A stretch of 64,000 nt of DNA from Gymnopilus junonius. Taxonomy: Eukaryota; Basidiomycota; Agaricomycetes; Agaricales; Galerinaceae. The notes beneath the pieces were generated by a model that did no database searches, was not told where the DNA came from, and saw only the letters and a list, made by a program, of their open reading frames with translations. The stretch covers positions 62,001-126,000 of the forward strand of contig JADNYJ010000003.1 in the NCBI GenBank assembly GCA_015501075.1. Reading direction: 5' to 3'. The translations under genes were made by a program, and so were the position numbers. How positions within the stretch are numbered: the first letter of the stretch is position 1; each line of letters starts with the position of its first letter. Positions 45,459-56,846 of the stretch are shown here, piece by piece.

Positions 45459-47132
45459 ATGTCTTCAGAATCGTCAGCCTCAGCGGACTGGCCAGGGCGC
45501 TATTACCATATAGATCAAGTCTTGAATACACCCGGACCCCGTACCGACGAAGCCTTTCTTGCCGGCGATGGTGTACGCTGAGTAACTAGGACCACGCGTG
45601 AATCTAAGATTTATGCTCTGGCACAGGTCAAGAATTTCTTGCGAGATCAAGCGAAGATTCTAGTTATCGGCGCTGGAGGCCTTGGCTGTGAAATCCTGGC
45701 TAATCTTGCCCTCACCGGCTTCAAGGATATCCATGTAATTGACATGGACACAATTGATATCAGTAATCTCAATCGACAATTTTTGTTCAGGTACAGGACT
45801 TTTACTCTTTTCTTCATACATTCTTTGAAATCAGATGCCAGACCGAAAGATGTAGGGAAATCGAAAGCCATTGTTGCCGCTGAGTTCATTATGAAGCGCG
45901 TTCCAGGAGTAAAGGTGACACCGTCAGTCCTCAGTTTCTTTCATTTTGACGACCAGTATTCAAATTCCGTGCGACCTTTCAGCTATTTCGGAAAAATCCA
46001 GGACAAAGACGATGACTACTATATGCAATTCAATCTGGTAATCTGCGGTCTTGATTCTGTAGAAGCCAGACGCTGGATGAACGCGACTCTTGTGAATCTT
46101 GTGGATCCAGAAAATCCAGAAAGCTTAAAGCCTATGATCGATGGAGGGACTGAAGGTCTTTATACTTTCTTTGCTGCGTAATCGTCAACTGATCTGTTCG
46201 TCTTTCAGGATTCAAGGGTCAAGCTCGTGTCATTCTCCCCACGATCACTTCCTGTTATGAGTGTTCTCTCGATATGCTCAACAAGCCAACTGCATTCCCG
46301 ATTTGCACGATTGCCAACACACCTCGCTTACCCGAGCATTGTATCGAGTGGGCCTCTGTACTCGAATGGCCTCGGGTACATGGAGGTAACATCATTTTAT
46401 TTGTATTGGCTAGCTTTTAATTATCTCATCACAACTTCTTTAGACAAGAAATTGGACACAGATGATCCCGACCACATCGGTTGGTTGTATCGAGTTGCAG
46501 CTGCACGAGCTGCAGAATTTAAGATTGAGGGCGTAACTTGGTCCCTAACACAGGGAGTAGTCAAAAACATCATTCCGGCCATCGCATCTACCAATGCTAT
46601 TATAGCTGGTCAGTCGTCATTCCAAGTCGTGTTTTTGCTTTACTAACGTGTCCTATAGCCGCATGCTGCAATGAAGCGTTTAAGATTGCACTAGTTCGGC
46701 AGCATATTTGAACAACTACTTTATGCTTATTGGAACTGACGGTGTATATTCATACACGTTTGAGCATGAGAAGCGCGATGATTGCCCTGTCTGTGGTGGA
46801 GAAGCCCTTGAAATAACGATCAGTCCGGAAATGACGGTCGAAGAGCTCATTGATATGCTGGTCGAAAAACAGGACATGTACGTTCAGCCCCATTTTCTTA
46901 CTTTCTTTAATCTGACAACTCTTTTTCCGTTATATATAGTCAAATCAAAAAGCCATCACTGTCTACACCTACTAAGCAGATATATCTTCAAGCCCCGCCC
47001 CAGCTAGAGCAATCCACTAGGCCAAACTTGGAAAAGAAAGTATCAGAGCTCGTACCGCCAAATGGCGAAGTCACCGTTACTGCTACCACTCTACCATTCA
47101 GTCTGTCTCTTCGTATCTCATACTCGGCATAG
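45459..47132 (+). CDS. UBA3: NEDD8-activating enzyme E1 catalytic subunit UBA3 (possible 1-base frameshift)
   Basis: The ATG at 45459 gives [20 protein letters not shown]. The adenylation domain follows: [39 protein letters not shown] and [14 protein letters not shown]. The region with the active-site Cys is [20 protein letters not shown]. Zinc ligands are CYECSL and DDCPVCGG. The C-terminal ubiquitin-fold part contains [15 protein letters not shown] and [20 protein letters not shown]. In [10 protein letters not shown] the sequence next reads gca|ctagttcgg where the family needs a codon run giving [12 protein letters not shown]; one base is missing between 46,690 and 46,691. With UBA3-APPBP1 dimerisation it charges NEDD8/Rub1 onto Ubc12 for cullin activation. 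Introns are short. Confidence 0.93.
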
Positions 47133-47288
47133 GCATTTTCCATTACATGCATACCTTCTAGCTATCAGAACGCAATCACTCCGGGATTTTGTTTTCGTAG
47201 TGCTGTCTTGCCCTGGTAAATCGGACGATATGCAGTCAATAATAGATGTGGCATGTACAATTGTTTTGTGAATAAATAGTGTCGGCTA

Positions 47289-49537
47289 TCATTTGTAGAT
47301 CATTACTACCCTGCCATAGTTACCCGGACCCTCGCTACCTCCTATGGAATGCAGCCACTGTTCCAATACAGGCCAACCAGCTTCAAACCTCACACTCAGT
47401 TCATCCGTAGGATGTTCTCCATCCAGCATTGCTTCCAAACCAGGAGGAACTGTAGGCTGGACAGAAGATGTTCCAGGAGGAGGCTGTGCAATTTGCGAAG
47501 CTGAGGGCGAACGAGAGCGCCGGGAAGGACGTGAAGATGTCAGAGTAATCTTCGTTGTGATAGGAGAAGAAGGTGGTACGGCAGGGCCAATGAGAGATTG
47601 ACGTCTAGATTCCCTTCCTGACGAGTGACCTTTGGTTGGGCTCGAGTGTGCAACGGTCGAAGTTGAGGAAGCGTGGGCATTGCTTGTAGATACAGTTGTT
47701 GTGGTGGCTGTGAAGGGTGGTACACTGTCATGTTGGAAATTGATCCAAGACGTACGTGGGCTTGAGATTGTATTTGTCCCCGATTTCTGCATGTCTCTAC
47801 TGCGAAGTTGTTCTAAAACTTTCTCGGCAGCGCTGGCCCGTCGTGCTCTATGAGACGCAGAAAGAGCCACTTGCGAGGGGGCTGGTACAGGTGTCTCTGT
47901 CTCGTATGCCGTCGGGTCAGACGCAGAGTTTGAGAATGAAACTGATTGCTGGCCTTGACCCAACGGGTCTTCTACAGGACCGGGTCGAGCTGTTCCAACA
48001 GACAAACTTTTTCCTCGCCTACGGAAAAGAAGCGAATCTGCAGCTTGATCGTTCGGTCCTTCAGATCGGTATACAGCTTGGGAACTTGTTGTTGAGTCAG
48101 GAGGATCAGGAATTAAGTAAAGCGGGTATCGATGAACTCGTCGCAAGAAACCCTACAAAGACATTGAATCCCAGTGCCCAATTAAGTTCTGCAAACTCAC
48201 TTTGACGACGCCAAAACTAGTGAACCTCCGAGCGTCGATGCCCAAACTTTCGACGTCGTAGTACTTCATCCATTCATGTACGGTTTTCCCAGGTTTCAAC
48301 CGTGAATACAGGTGGAGCAGTTTCGGCCAATCAGGTATCCTTTTCCCTAGTCCAGGATGGGTACATGTTATTTTTCAATGCATACGAATTTTAGCAAACC
48401 TTGTTTCGTCACGTAAGGTCCACATTCTTCTTCGACGTGTGCTTCCTCGGCTAGCCATTGTATACTCTTGCGTAGGGTGTACATGTTGGAAAATTGAAAA
48501 ATATCGATCATCATTATAACTTGGTAGTACCTACGTGCCCTCTTGTTAGGTTTTTTCACGAAAAGAACAGAAGCTCACAATAGATGCGATATTGCTTGTC
48601 GAGTCAAAGATATATCGCAGCCAGCAAGATACGCTATCCTACTGACATGATTAACACCATCAATGTACTTGCAAACTTTCAGCATAGTAAGATCCCAATT
48701 ATCTTCAATTCTTTTGGAGAGGTTAATCAAGGCGAGGGGCACCATCCAATCCTTTACAGGGGAGGGATTAGGGTAGAAAGGAAATATTTTCAACTCTATA
48801 GAATTGAACTGATCAATAGCGATAGAAGTCTCGGAGTAAGAGTTCAAATCTTCGTAAAGTTGTTCAAGGATGGCGTGCACGGCAGGTGATGTTTGAGGAG
48901 AAGACAGGAAGGCAGATTCTTCCTGACACGGCAACGTAACTGAGTTAAGAATATCTCCCAAAGGAGTTGAGAAGCTCACCTCACAAGCTTTCAATACTCG
49001 ACTAACTTTTCGAACGATTGGCTCGTAGCGACTTAAATCCGCCTCGCGATCGAAGACAAAACAAAGATTATATCTGTAATAGTTGCGCGTATATTTTCCT
49101 TTCAACTCGACTGGAAACCCAATTATGCGATGCCGCTTAGTAGAGCAGGTTACCAGCCTTCCACATAAAGCGGGAGGCGGGATGACATACATGGATATGT
49201 CATTAAAGTTAAAAAGTGTCCGCTGAGCTGAGCTAGACCGTTTGTGGGGGGATGCAAGATGACGGCTTCCAGACCGGTAGAAGTCAGTAGGTGAGACCAA
49301 GGAAGTGCTAGAATTTCGGGATGACAACCCATTAGGTGGAGTAGGGGGGATTGGAGGAGAAATTTCTGTAGATGGAGTAGGAGGCATAGAATTCCCATTG
49401 AGATTGGATGGACCAATTGGCGAGACCGCAATGAGATCCTCTGGGACTTGGTAAACGATCTTGGGCCCTTGCCGTACATCAAAGACGGCATAAAAGACTG
49501 ACTGAATGCGAGGCAGAAAAGAGTCTCCTTCAGGCAT
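47289..49537 (-). CDS. NPR2: Nitrogen permease regulator 2 (NPR2/NPRL2; SEACIT/GATOR1)
   Basis: The start MPEGDSFLPRIQSVFYAVFD with VRQGPKIVYQVPEDLI is the longin-type N-terminus of NPR2. A Pro/Ser-rich insertion (SPPIPPTPPNGLSSRNSST) precedes YVIPPPALCGRLVTCSTKRH, RIIGFPVELKGKYTRNYYRY and NLCFVFDREADLSRYEPIV, all highly conserved. KVCKYIDGVNHVSRIAYLAG and CDISLTRQAISHLL follow. The C-terminal part has a long Ser/Thr-rich insertion (about 47,450-48,050) and ends with LEQWLHSIGGSEGPGNYGRV and VMIYK. NPR2 with NPR3 and IML1 forms the GAP complex that inhibits TORC1 on amino-acid or nitrogen shortage at the vacuole. Only 89 bases separate its ATG from the divergent OGG1 ATG. Confidence 0.95.
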
Positions 49538-49626
49538 AGTGGCTATGTGTGTAACCTAAGAACAAGGCAGGAGCTCATGACGGACGGAGTCAAGACGCGA
49601 CCTGTCACGCTTTGCTACTTTCTCTC

Positions 49627-51077
49627 ATGGGACTTGCTGGCTTCAAAAGCATACCACTCCCTTTGCTCCAACTCTCCTTATCCGCCGTTCTTAAATGCGG
49701 CCAATCTTTTCGCTGGTCAGTTCTTACCCCTCTGGCGTCCCAAGAGGTCAGCCTAGGTCCGAATGTGGAATATCGTCTCTGCCTGAGAGACCGCGTCATC
49801 TGTCTGCGTCAGTCCTCCGACGCGCTGTTCTACCGTTCTGTCTTTCCTGGTCCTCAGCCTTCCCCTAGTAAACTCTTGGAACGAGAGGCAGAAACGTTAA
49901 TATGGCTAAACGACTACTTCCAATTGAATATTGACCTCGTCTCGCTTTACAAGCAATGGGCAGAGAAGGATAAGGCCTTTGCCAGCTTCCAAGAAAGATT
50001 CCAAGGCATACGTATATTGCGACAAGATCCCTGGGAAAATCTGATATCGTGCGTTACATGGTCTCTATTCGTAAACAACTAAAGCTGAAATTCTTCAATT
50101 AGGTTCATATGTTCTTCAAATAACAACATATCACGTATAACGAAGATGGTGCAGAGCCTCTGCACGCAATATTCTCCTATGCTTTTGACACTGGAACATC
50201 CATTTTGTGCTACAGAACTGCTTACATACCACCCATTTCCCCCGCCTTCTGCTCTTGCGGACGCTTCAACTGGTTTGAAATTGCGCTCTCTTGGCTTCGG
50301 CTATCGTGCAGACTTTATTCAGAAAACGGCAAAAATGCTCGTAGATGCTCACGGAACTGAGGCACCGAGCTCGCCCACTCAAATTATTGAACCATCTGAA
50401 GTGTGGCTGCAACAGCTTAGAAGACTAAGCACCTCTGATGCTCGAGAGGAGCTTCTCAAATTTGTTGGAGTAGGGAGAAAAGTAGCAGACTGTATTTTGC
50501 TCATGAGTTTGGATAAGGCAAATATTCAATCTCTATTCTTGAAAATGCCATCTGACGCTACCTACAGAAAGAAGTAGTGCCTGTTGATACACATGTACAC
50601 CAAATTGCCATGAAGTACTATGGCCTAAAAAGCTCAACTGGCGGTAAAACGAATATGACTGCAAAGCTTTATGAAGAAATAAACACAAAACTTTTCTCCA
50701 TCTGGGGAGAATATGCCGGATGGGCTCATACTGTATGTTGCTTCTTTCCTCACCTCTCACAGCGTCCTCATTCCATCACGTAGGTGCTTTTTACGGCTGA
50801 CCTCAAGTCTTTCTCATCTTATGGTCTTCCTACTCCATCTCCGTCGCCAGCTTCCATGCCATTGAAGAAAAAGGGAAGCAATGCTGTGGAAGCGAAAGTT
50901 GCGTATCCGACGCCGTCTGTCACAACTTCTGACTCTCCTCTTAAAAGGAAGCAGAGGTCCGCCCTTCTGAGCCTTGACGAAGAAGGTCCTAATGTTAATA
51001 TTGTTCTGCAACTCCCAGAGGAAAATTTGGACTTTCTTAGCCTAATAGACAGGGTGAAGAGACGTCGTCGTTCGTGA
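49627..51077 (+). CDS. OGG1: 8-oxoguanine DNA glycosylase/AP lyase OGG1
   Basis: The ATG at 49627 starts MGLAGFKSIPLPLLQLSLSA; KCGQSFRWS is the N-terminal OGG motif. DPWENLIS, FICSSNNNISRITKMVQSLC and GFGYRADFI follow. The helix-hairpin-helix is FVGVGRKVADCILLMSLDK, with the catalytic Lys in GVGRK. The GPD region is VPVDTHVHQIA with the catalytic Asp, across an intron at about 50,520-50,575. GEYAGWAHTVLFTADL closes the core. The C-terminal ~90 residues are an extension with basic patches (LKRKQRSAL, RVKRRRRS), likely nuclear localisation signals. It excises 8-oxoguanine opposite C. Introns are small. All catalytic residues are intact. Confidence 0.95.
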
Positions 51078-53138
51078 GGCGTACACGCCCATTCGGATCA
51101 GCTGCTCAAATCACCGCTGGCCCAGAGCCTTACCTGATATGGTCACGGATGTCAGACGACATCCCACGCCATGTCAGTAGTCTCGTACCAAAACACGTCC
51201 ACATAGTGGACGGTCTTGTGTGAAAGTAGGCCATGTGGCAGGGCAATGCGATCAATCAGGCCATTACATTTGATTTGTAGTCTTTGAAATTCAAGTCTAC
51301 AAAAGTTTTAGTTACCGGACTCAGAGCATGACAGAAAAAATAGGAGAGAAATTATGAAATATATTACAACCTAGACCTCTGATACCATGAAAAAATGGTG
51401 TTGATGTATGTCATCTGAAATGAAGACAAGTCCATTAGTACTAGCCACATAATCTCATGTATTATACATGTGAGTTCGGTCATGAAGCCTCTGAGGGACT
51501 CACTGCCAGCTGTAAGATCATGGGAGCATAGGTCGAGTCTGCTAGAAATGAAGGCTGTGCAGCACTTATCATCTAGTACTTCTGATAAATTCATTGGTGG
51601 ATCCAGCCAAGAGCTTGAGGGCCTGAACAGACTTCCGGGTTTATCCTCATGGATTTGCTGACCCGGGGGTTGAGGCATGTTGAGGCAACTGTTGAAGGCG
51701 CGTGGTGGTAAAAGCGAGAGAGAGCCACGTGTGACGTCTTTGTGAGCCGGTGATCAAAGCGAAAGAGACTACAAAGTTGAAACAATCTCACCACTACTTT
51801 TCATTTCTCATTATCAAAACACAAACCTCACTATAAAATCGGAAAAAATGATAGTTCGACTCAGAAATGATTTTACTAAAACTTTTCTCTATAAAGCAAA
51901 TAATTCTGTTGAAGGGATGGAGCGTCATAAATTGAAAAAGCCCTAACTTTACATTGCCCTGGTAAAACCCCTACCTTGGTATAAGCCCCACTCACGTTTC
52001 ACGTGGGTGGGAATTTCTTGCTTAGCTGAGCCTAGCCATGTCAGTTGGACATCCAATAGTCAAGTCAGAATACCCGTTTTGGAGGGAGATATCAACCTGA
52101 TATCCTTCAAAGCATAGCTGTCTGATATCCACGGTTTTTGCGCACGTACCGCGCTCTGGGTCTGTGCGTGCTTGGGGTGGGTCATATATTTGTTCCGCCA
52201 ATTTATTTCCTTATTCGTAGATTCAACGTTTATATGAAATCCGCAATAAAATATTCATTCTCGATCCATTTACAGCGACGGTGAGCTACAGGAATGTCTA
52301 ATACATGTAATAGCATCATACGGAAGCCCATACATATATAAAAGGTCAGTAAATAGTGCTCTCGTCGCGTAATCGGGGATGCCCTCATGCAATCCTCCAC
52401 TTACAACCTGCAAGCAGCTCCGAGTCAATGCCCCCAAATGAGTCTCCATCATAATGAGGAACCACAGCGCAGCAGGTTAAAGTGGCGATGGCGTCGGTAA
52501 CTTGGCAGGCTAGGTATTCGTGTGTTAGCACAATATAAAGAAAAAGGGGAGCAAACACTCACTGTCGCGAGAACTACGACTGCCTCAATATGAGCCGTTA
52601 CCGGATACACGTACCTCTGCAGCCCTCCGGAGTCGCGACTCTATGAGTGAGACATGCTACGGTTAAAAGATTAAGAACTTATATGAAATGGGATGAGGGA
52701 GCACATACCATCAGCCATTGGAAAGGTGGGGAAGGGGAGATGATGAAGGAAGAGAAGGAAGAGCGCGGACGAAATGAAAGGAACTGCCGAAAACGTTTTC
52801 AACATCGATGCACGTGAAGTTTAGGGGAGGCGCAAAGAACTCCCGACAACTTGTCAAAATCAACTTTACGGGGAACTGGATAAGCCAATACTTGATGTCA
52901 GGTTCCAGAGGAAATATAGCGATGAAACTGACGTCCATGACATGTCCGGCTAGCAGCGCTCACCTAAATGTCAACTAGTGCCTTTTTTGATGTCGGCGGC
53001 TGAGAGCCAAATGACCTGACGTGTCTGCTGTCGCTCGGACATTTCACACGAATGGGCGTGTAGACCTGTGACCGACGCGTCGATTCAGAAGGTTCCGAAT
53101 TTCGGCTGGTTGCCTGTGTTGGTGAGGACATCTCGAAC
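51078..53138. other. Gene-poor region between OGG1 and the CxC element
   Basis: About 2.06 kb. A possible small minus-strand gene could run from 53,131 (MSSPTQATSRNSEPSESTRR) through FIAIFPLEPDIKYWLIQFPV (52,920-52,711 region) to about 52,270, but no domain is recognisable and splice sites are uncertain. An imperfect palindrome (cccactcacg...cgtgggtggg) lies at about 51,987. Nothing else seen. Confidence 0.3.
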
Positions 53139-53187
53139 TTGGAAAAACCGGGTGTCCGGGTGTCTGGTGTCCGGCGGCTGGCGGCTG
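53139..53187 (+). repeat. Left inverted repeat of the CxC element
   Basis: GC-rich repeat starting TTGGAAAAACCGGG and ending GGCTGGCGGCTG, inverted relative to 55,992-56,032. Confidence 0.6.
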
Positions 53188-53774
53188 GTGTTTGGTATAG
53201 ATGCGAGGCCAAACATGCTGACACATGTTTGGCTATGAACAGCCGGGTCTTGCTAAATATAAGTATCGACATTGTACCAATTGCTCCTTCAATTAAACAA
53301 CGCTGGGGACACTTTTTTAAGTTCTGAAAACGGATTATGCAAGTATATTATGTATAGAATTAAATGTACCAGAAGGATTTAATTCAATCACCAGCCCAAA
53401 AATGTTATGGGTGTTTTGTTTTCCATGAGCCCGCTACAGAAATTCAACAGAAATTCAAGTGGGACGTACCTTTTATGGATCTTCCTTCCTCTCTTCCACC
53501 ACTCTTATCTGCTTTCATTTGCAAGTCATTTAGTCACTGTTCTTTTCTTCTATCTTATCCGGTGCTTTCTTGTCCGCCTCCTTAAATTAATGTTAACCCT
53601 CGTACTTGCAATTTTGATACTTTTTCTGGACCTCCGCTCTTTGCGAGAAATGACTTCTTGCTCATTATCTTGCCAACATCACATTGACTTTTATTGGTAC
53701 TCAATAATATGAATGGTATATAAACTTGGTTGATTTAAACGAATGCCAGCAGTGTTCTAGCACCCCATCTTCAA
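53188..53774. other. Upstream region of the CxC5/CxC6 gene
   Basis: About 590 AT-rich bases between the left inverted repeat and the CxC gene. It contains short pyrimidine-rich ORFs on the plus strand without recognisable domains. Presumed promoter. Confidence 0.3.
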
Positions 53775-55059
53775 ATGTCCGAATTACTACAACTCCTCGA
53801 GCTCCTTCGTTGCAATGCAGATGCATTGAACACTCTGACCCTTGGCAAGGTCTTCCGCTTTGTGACATATGCAGCTCGTCTCAAAGACGACATTCTCCTT
53901 CCGCAACCTGCTACTCTTTCTCACTCGATCGCACCCGAGCTATTGCCTCGCACTGTCATTCACTTTCTTTCGACTGCTTGTGACATTTCTGTCCAAACCA
54001 CCGAGAGGTGCTGGTCCATCTTGAAGGACTTGATTTGGAGCTCTAATGACTTTGCACCTGAGGGTTCCAACTTCGAGGCATGTGAGCGCGTCTTTCTTGC
54101 TCATGGTCATACCTTCGGCCTATGTCAGTTTTTTTTTCTATTCCATCACTTGTGCTGCAGCTAAATATATTACATTCTGCAGTGCCGCGTTCGATTTACC
54201 CAAGCCAAAGCCACTGTCTTAATCCCAACTGTCAAAGAAACCAGAAGGGACTTGCCCTGAAGAAGGCAGAGCAACGACAGGCAGTCCTATATACCCTTGA
54301 CAATGGTCCACTTCCTGTGCTTCCTGTGTGGTCGGTCCATCTGTATTGCGAAAGTGCATTCAATTTCGACTCATAAAAATAGCTGCTCATGTTCAAATAC
54401 AATACAGAACGCAGAATGAATTACCATTATAACTTCTATGTTCAAGGTGGAAGAAGAGTGTATTATGATGACACCAAAATCCCTGACATCATTCAAGTCG
54501 GAGAGCATCAATTCATCGAGCGCAAGGTCATTGAGCTATGGATTACCCTGATGGTTGTTTCATGGACATCTGCTACTAATTGTGCTCGCTTCTACAATTC
54601 AGCGCTTTCCGGCAATCGCAAACCTCCCTCAGGTTGGACATTTGGGTTTACCCTAGATTCTGACCACGTTTGGAATGGGTTTATGATTCTATCACTTCTC
54701 GAGGATCTCGTGCCCCGAAAGCAAGTCCTCTCAGTGCTGCACACAGGGCTTGACCAAGACCAGTATAAGGAAGCGATGCAAGTACGGAATCGTCGCATGC
54801 GCCTTTATAGCCAGCCTGAAGTACGGCACTATTGCAACAAATGTACACGGTGGACAACAGATAGTACGTCATGTTTCTTCATCTACTTAGAAAAACCAAG
54901 CTCAATTAATTGACTGTAGGGAAATGTAAATGCTCCGTTGTAGTCATCAACAGCGTTACAATCGGACATCCATGCTGCAGTGTTCATAATTGCCATACTC
55001 CCCTTTCCAACAATTGTAATAGGTTTTGCGATGACCACAAAGACAGGGATGGTATTTGA
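53775..55059 (+). CDS. CxC5/CxC6 Cys-cluster protein associated with KDZ transposases (C-terminally short)
   Basis: Four exons fit: from 53,775; after an intron ending at about 54,180; after one ending near 54,412; and after one ending near 54,919. CxC5 part: MSELLQLLELLRCNADAL, then YPSQSHCLNPNCQRNQKGLA and VWSVHLYC. CxC6 part: RRMNYHYNFYVQGGRRVYY, IIQVGEHQFIERKVIELWIT and VSWTSATNCARFYNSALSG, then HYCNKCTRWTTD, KCKCSVVVIN and CCSVHNCHTPLSNNCNRFCD with DHKDRDGI before TGA. These clusters accompany Kyakuja-Dileera-Zisupton transposons in basidiomycetes. The proteins I remember continue for several hundred more residues after the Cys-His end, so this copy looks truncated. A product role in transposition or transposon control is unproven. 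Confidence 0.78.
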
Positions 55060-55694
55060 TCCGTAAAGATAGCAGGCATGTGGGAGACATAGCGAGGGTT
55101 TGGTTGAGCATCAATACAGGATGGGGTGGTTGAATCCAGTCTTGACGGCAAAGAAACAACGACAGCTACGGGTGCATGTCCTAGATCAATTGTAGAAGAT
55201 GGAGAGGGTGCAGGTGCAGGTGGTTGGGTATTCGCATCAGGAATGGGGATGGGAGGGGGCAAGGCAGTACAAGCAGATGAGGATGTGGGCGGAATGTGAT
55301 TCTTGGAGCTACAACCGCCGCTGCTGATGCAGTGCTTTCGACAGAGCTGATGAGCACAATCGGGAGCAGTTCGCGACTGTCCGCACCCATTTACAGGGCA
55401 GACAGGCTTTCCTGGGGGAGCTTCAGTGGCAAAGACGCTAGGAAGCGCTGCTGGCGGTGAGGAGGTCGGGGATGCTGAAGAACCCTTCTTCCAGCATATG
55501 GTTTTGCAAGGGACCCCCTGAGCATTAGGCCCATTACACTAAAGGTGTCAATCGTTAGAAAACTATCATGCATATGATGGAATATGCAGACTTACTACGG
55601 CAACAAGACGGCCTTTATTGCCGTTTGCATTGCTTGCACAAGGCTTGTAGGGAACAAAGCGGCCACATCTGCAGGTAATTCCGAGAGGGTCCAT
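54984..55694 (-). CDS. Cys-rich protein with two zinc-binding-like clusters, function unknown
   Basis: The ATG at 55694 gives MDPLGITCRCGRFVPYKPCA. A 50-60 base intron ends near 55,540 and joins CNGPNAQGVPCKTICWKKG. A Ser/Pro linker leads to the second cluster VCPVNGCGQSRTAPDCAHQL with CRKHCISSGGCSSKNH. A Pro-rich tail (ALPPPIPIPDANTQPP) and a hydrophobic end follow. The (L/M)CRKHC...GGC pattern occurs, as I recall, in many uncharacterised agaricomycete proteins linked to repeats. It is tail-to-tail with the CxC gene and overlaps its last ~76 coding bases. No known domain; a nucleic-acid-binding role is only a guess. Confidence 0.5.
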
Positions 55695-55991
55695 ACTGGA
55701 GAGAGCAGTGAGGTGAGGCTACATGGTAACGAATGTTGGGTAGGGATAGATATGTTCAGATAGTATGTTCAGGGAGAGTGAGTTTTCATTGGGGCTGAAG
55801 AAGTATGTTAGAAATGACAAGAAAAGAACTTTCAAGGTTCATTTTCACTCACAGGTAGGAAAGCGGGCAGACGCACCCTTGGACAACGTTGATGGGTGTG
55901 AACGCGTGAATGTTGACAGCGCTGGTCGAGTGTTGATGGAGGAAGAGGAAGACGTAGCGATGCCGCGGTGATGGTGATGTGACGTGCTGAA

Positions 55992-56032
55992 CAGCCGCCA
56001 GCCACCGGTCACCAGCCAGCCGGCTTTTCCAA
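55992..56032 (-). repeat. Right inverted repeat of the CxC element
   Basis: Reverse complement begins TTGGAAAAGCCGGCTGG and ends GGCTGGCGGCTG, matching 53,139-53,187 apart from one 8-base gap and a few substitutions. Confidence 0.6.
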
Positions 56033-56597
56033 ATCTGAGATTTTCTGGTGTTGGTGATGGATACTGATTCTGACTCTGAGTTTGAAAATAATATCATGTA
56101 AGCGAAGAACGTGACCGGTCATTCCAGAAGCCGGTGCTCCGAGTCCTTGCGAAGCCATTGCCTCGGAACGCCGCCAATGGTGAAAATTAGTAGCTACCAT
56201 AGCATCGTCGAGGCATGGCATCACAGGAAATAAATATATATATATATAACATTGCAATTAAAAGGTTGAATGCACTAGTCCATGTACTCTCAAGAAAATC
56301 AACTGAGACTCAACTCGAAGTCATGATCATGCTATTAAGTACCAGTAGGGCCTAGTTCCCAAAATCACACGGTGTATCTAAGCGAGTATCTGGACTGCGC
56401 ACAGCAAATAAGATTTAGAAAAAAGGCATAAGAAAAGGGTCGTTCTGATCATCTACGTGAGTATCCAGTGCCGCAGGCATGAAAATTAAAAATAGTCAGC
56501 TTCCGTACCTAAAATTACAGCCTTGGAGGCTCAAGGCATGCAACGGCCTTGATTGGGTAGGTCAGAGAGGGTTATTGAGTCTTGACGAAGTTGAGAC
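56033..56597. other. Intergenic stretch left of the nested elements
   Basis: About 560 bases containing a short (AT)n tract at about 56,233-56,249 and no supportable ORF. Confidence 0.3.
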
Positions 56598-56684
56598 AAG
56601 GAGGAAGGAAAGGGATCCTTCCTCCTTTCCTCCTTCCTCCTTCCTTTTCTTTTTCTTTTTCTTTTTCTTTTTCTTTTTCTTTTT
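56598..56684. repeat. Purine/pyrimidine microsatellite, (CCTTCCT)n and (CTTTTT)n
   Basis: A purine run (gaggaaggaaaggg) is followed by a mirror-like pyrimidine run and then about seven CTTTTT units. Simple-sequence DNA just outside the left inverted repeat of the nested element. Confidence 0.9.
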
Positions 56685-56846
56685 GTCTCACCAACACCGC
56701 TATCCAGCCCGAATTTCGAGAGTCCGCCCCTCCGCCCATCTGCACGTCCGCACGGGGCTGACAAATATCCCAAAGCGGATGTGATGATCGTGGCTGTCAC
56801 CTCTCGTGATTAGCGCGTCAGCCTCACCCTGTCCTCGACGCGTCGC

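Larger units (their letters stand above)
53139..56032. mobile_element. Candidate non-autonomous DNA transposon carrying CxC5/CxC6 and a Cys-rich gene
   Basis: Inverted repeats face each other at 53,139-53,187 and 55,992-56,032. Both begin TTGGAAAA(A/G)CCGG from their outer end and finish with GGCTGGCGGCTG; the left copy has one extra 8-base step (gtgtccgg). Between them lie the CxC5/CxC6 gene (53,775-55,059, plus) and a Cys-rich gene (54,984-55,694, minus). No transposase is present. No clear target-site duplication was found. The call rests on the inverted repeats plus KDZ-associated cargo. Confidence 0.5.

Noticed and set aside
35023..51077. DNA-repair gene cluster (AP endonuclease and OGG1)
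   Set aside because: The two genes are 13 kb apart with unrelated genes between; proximity is likely coincidence.
51987..52012. Imperfect palindrome near cccactcacg/cgtgggtggg
   Set aside because: Isolated, short, one mismatch, no related copy seen; could be chance or an E-box-like site.
53600..53712. Small hydrophobic ORF upstream of the CxC gene
   Set aside because: Pyrimidine-rich AT stretch giving Leu/Phe-rich text; no start context, splice logic or homology.
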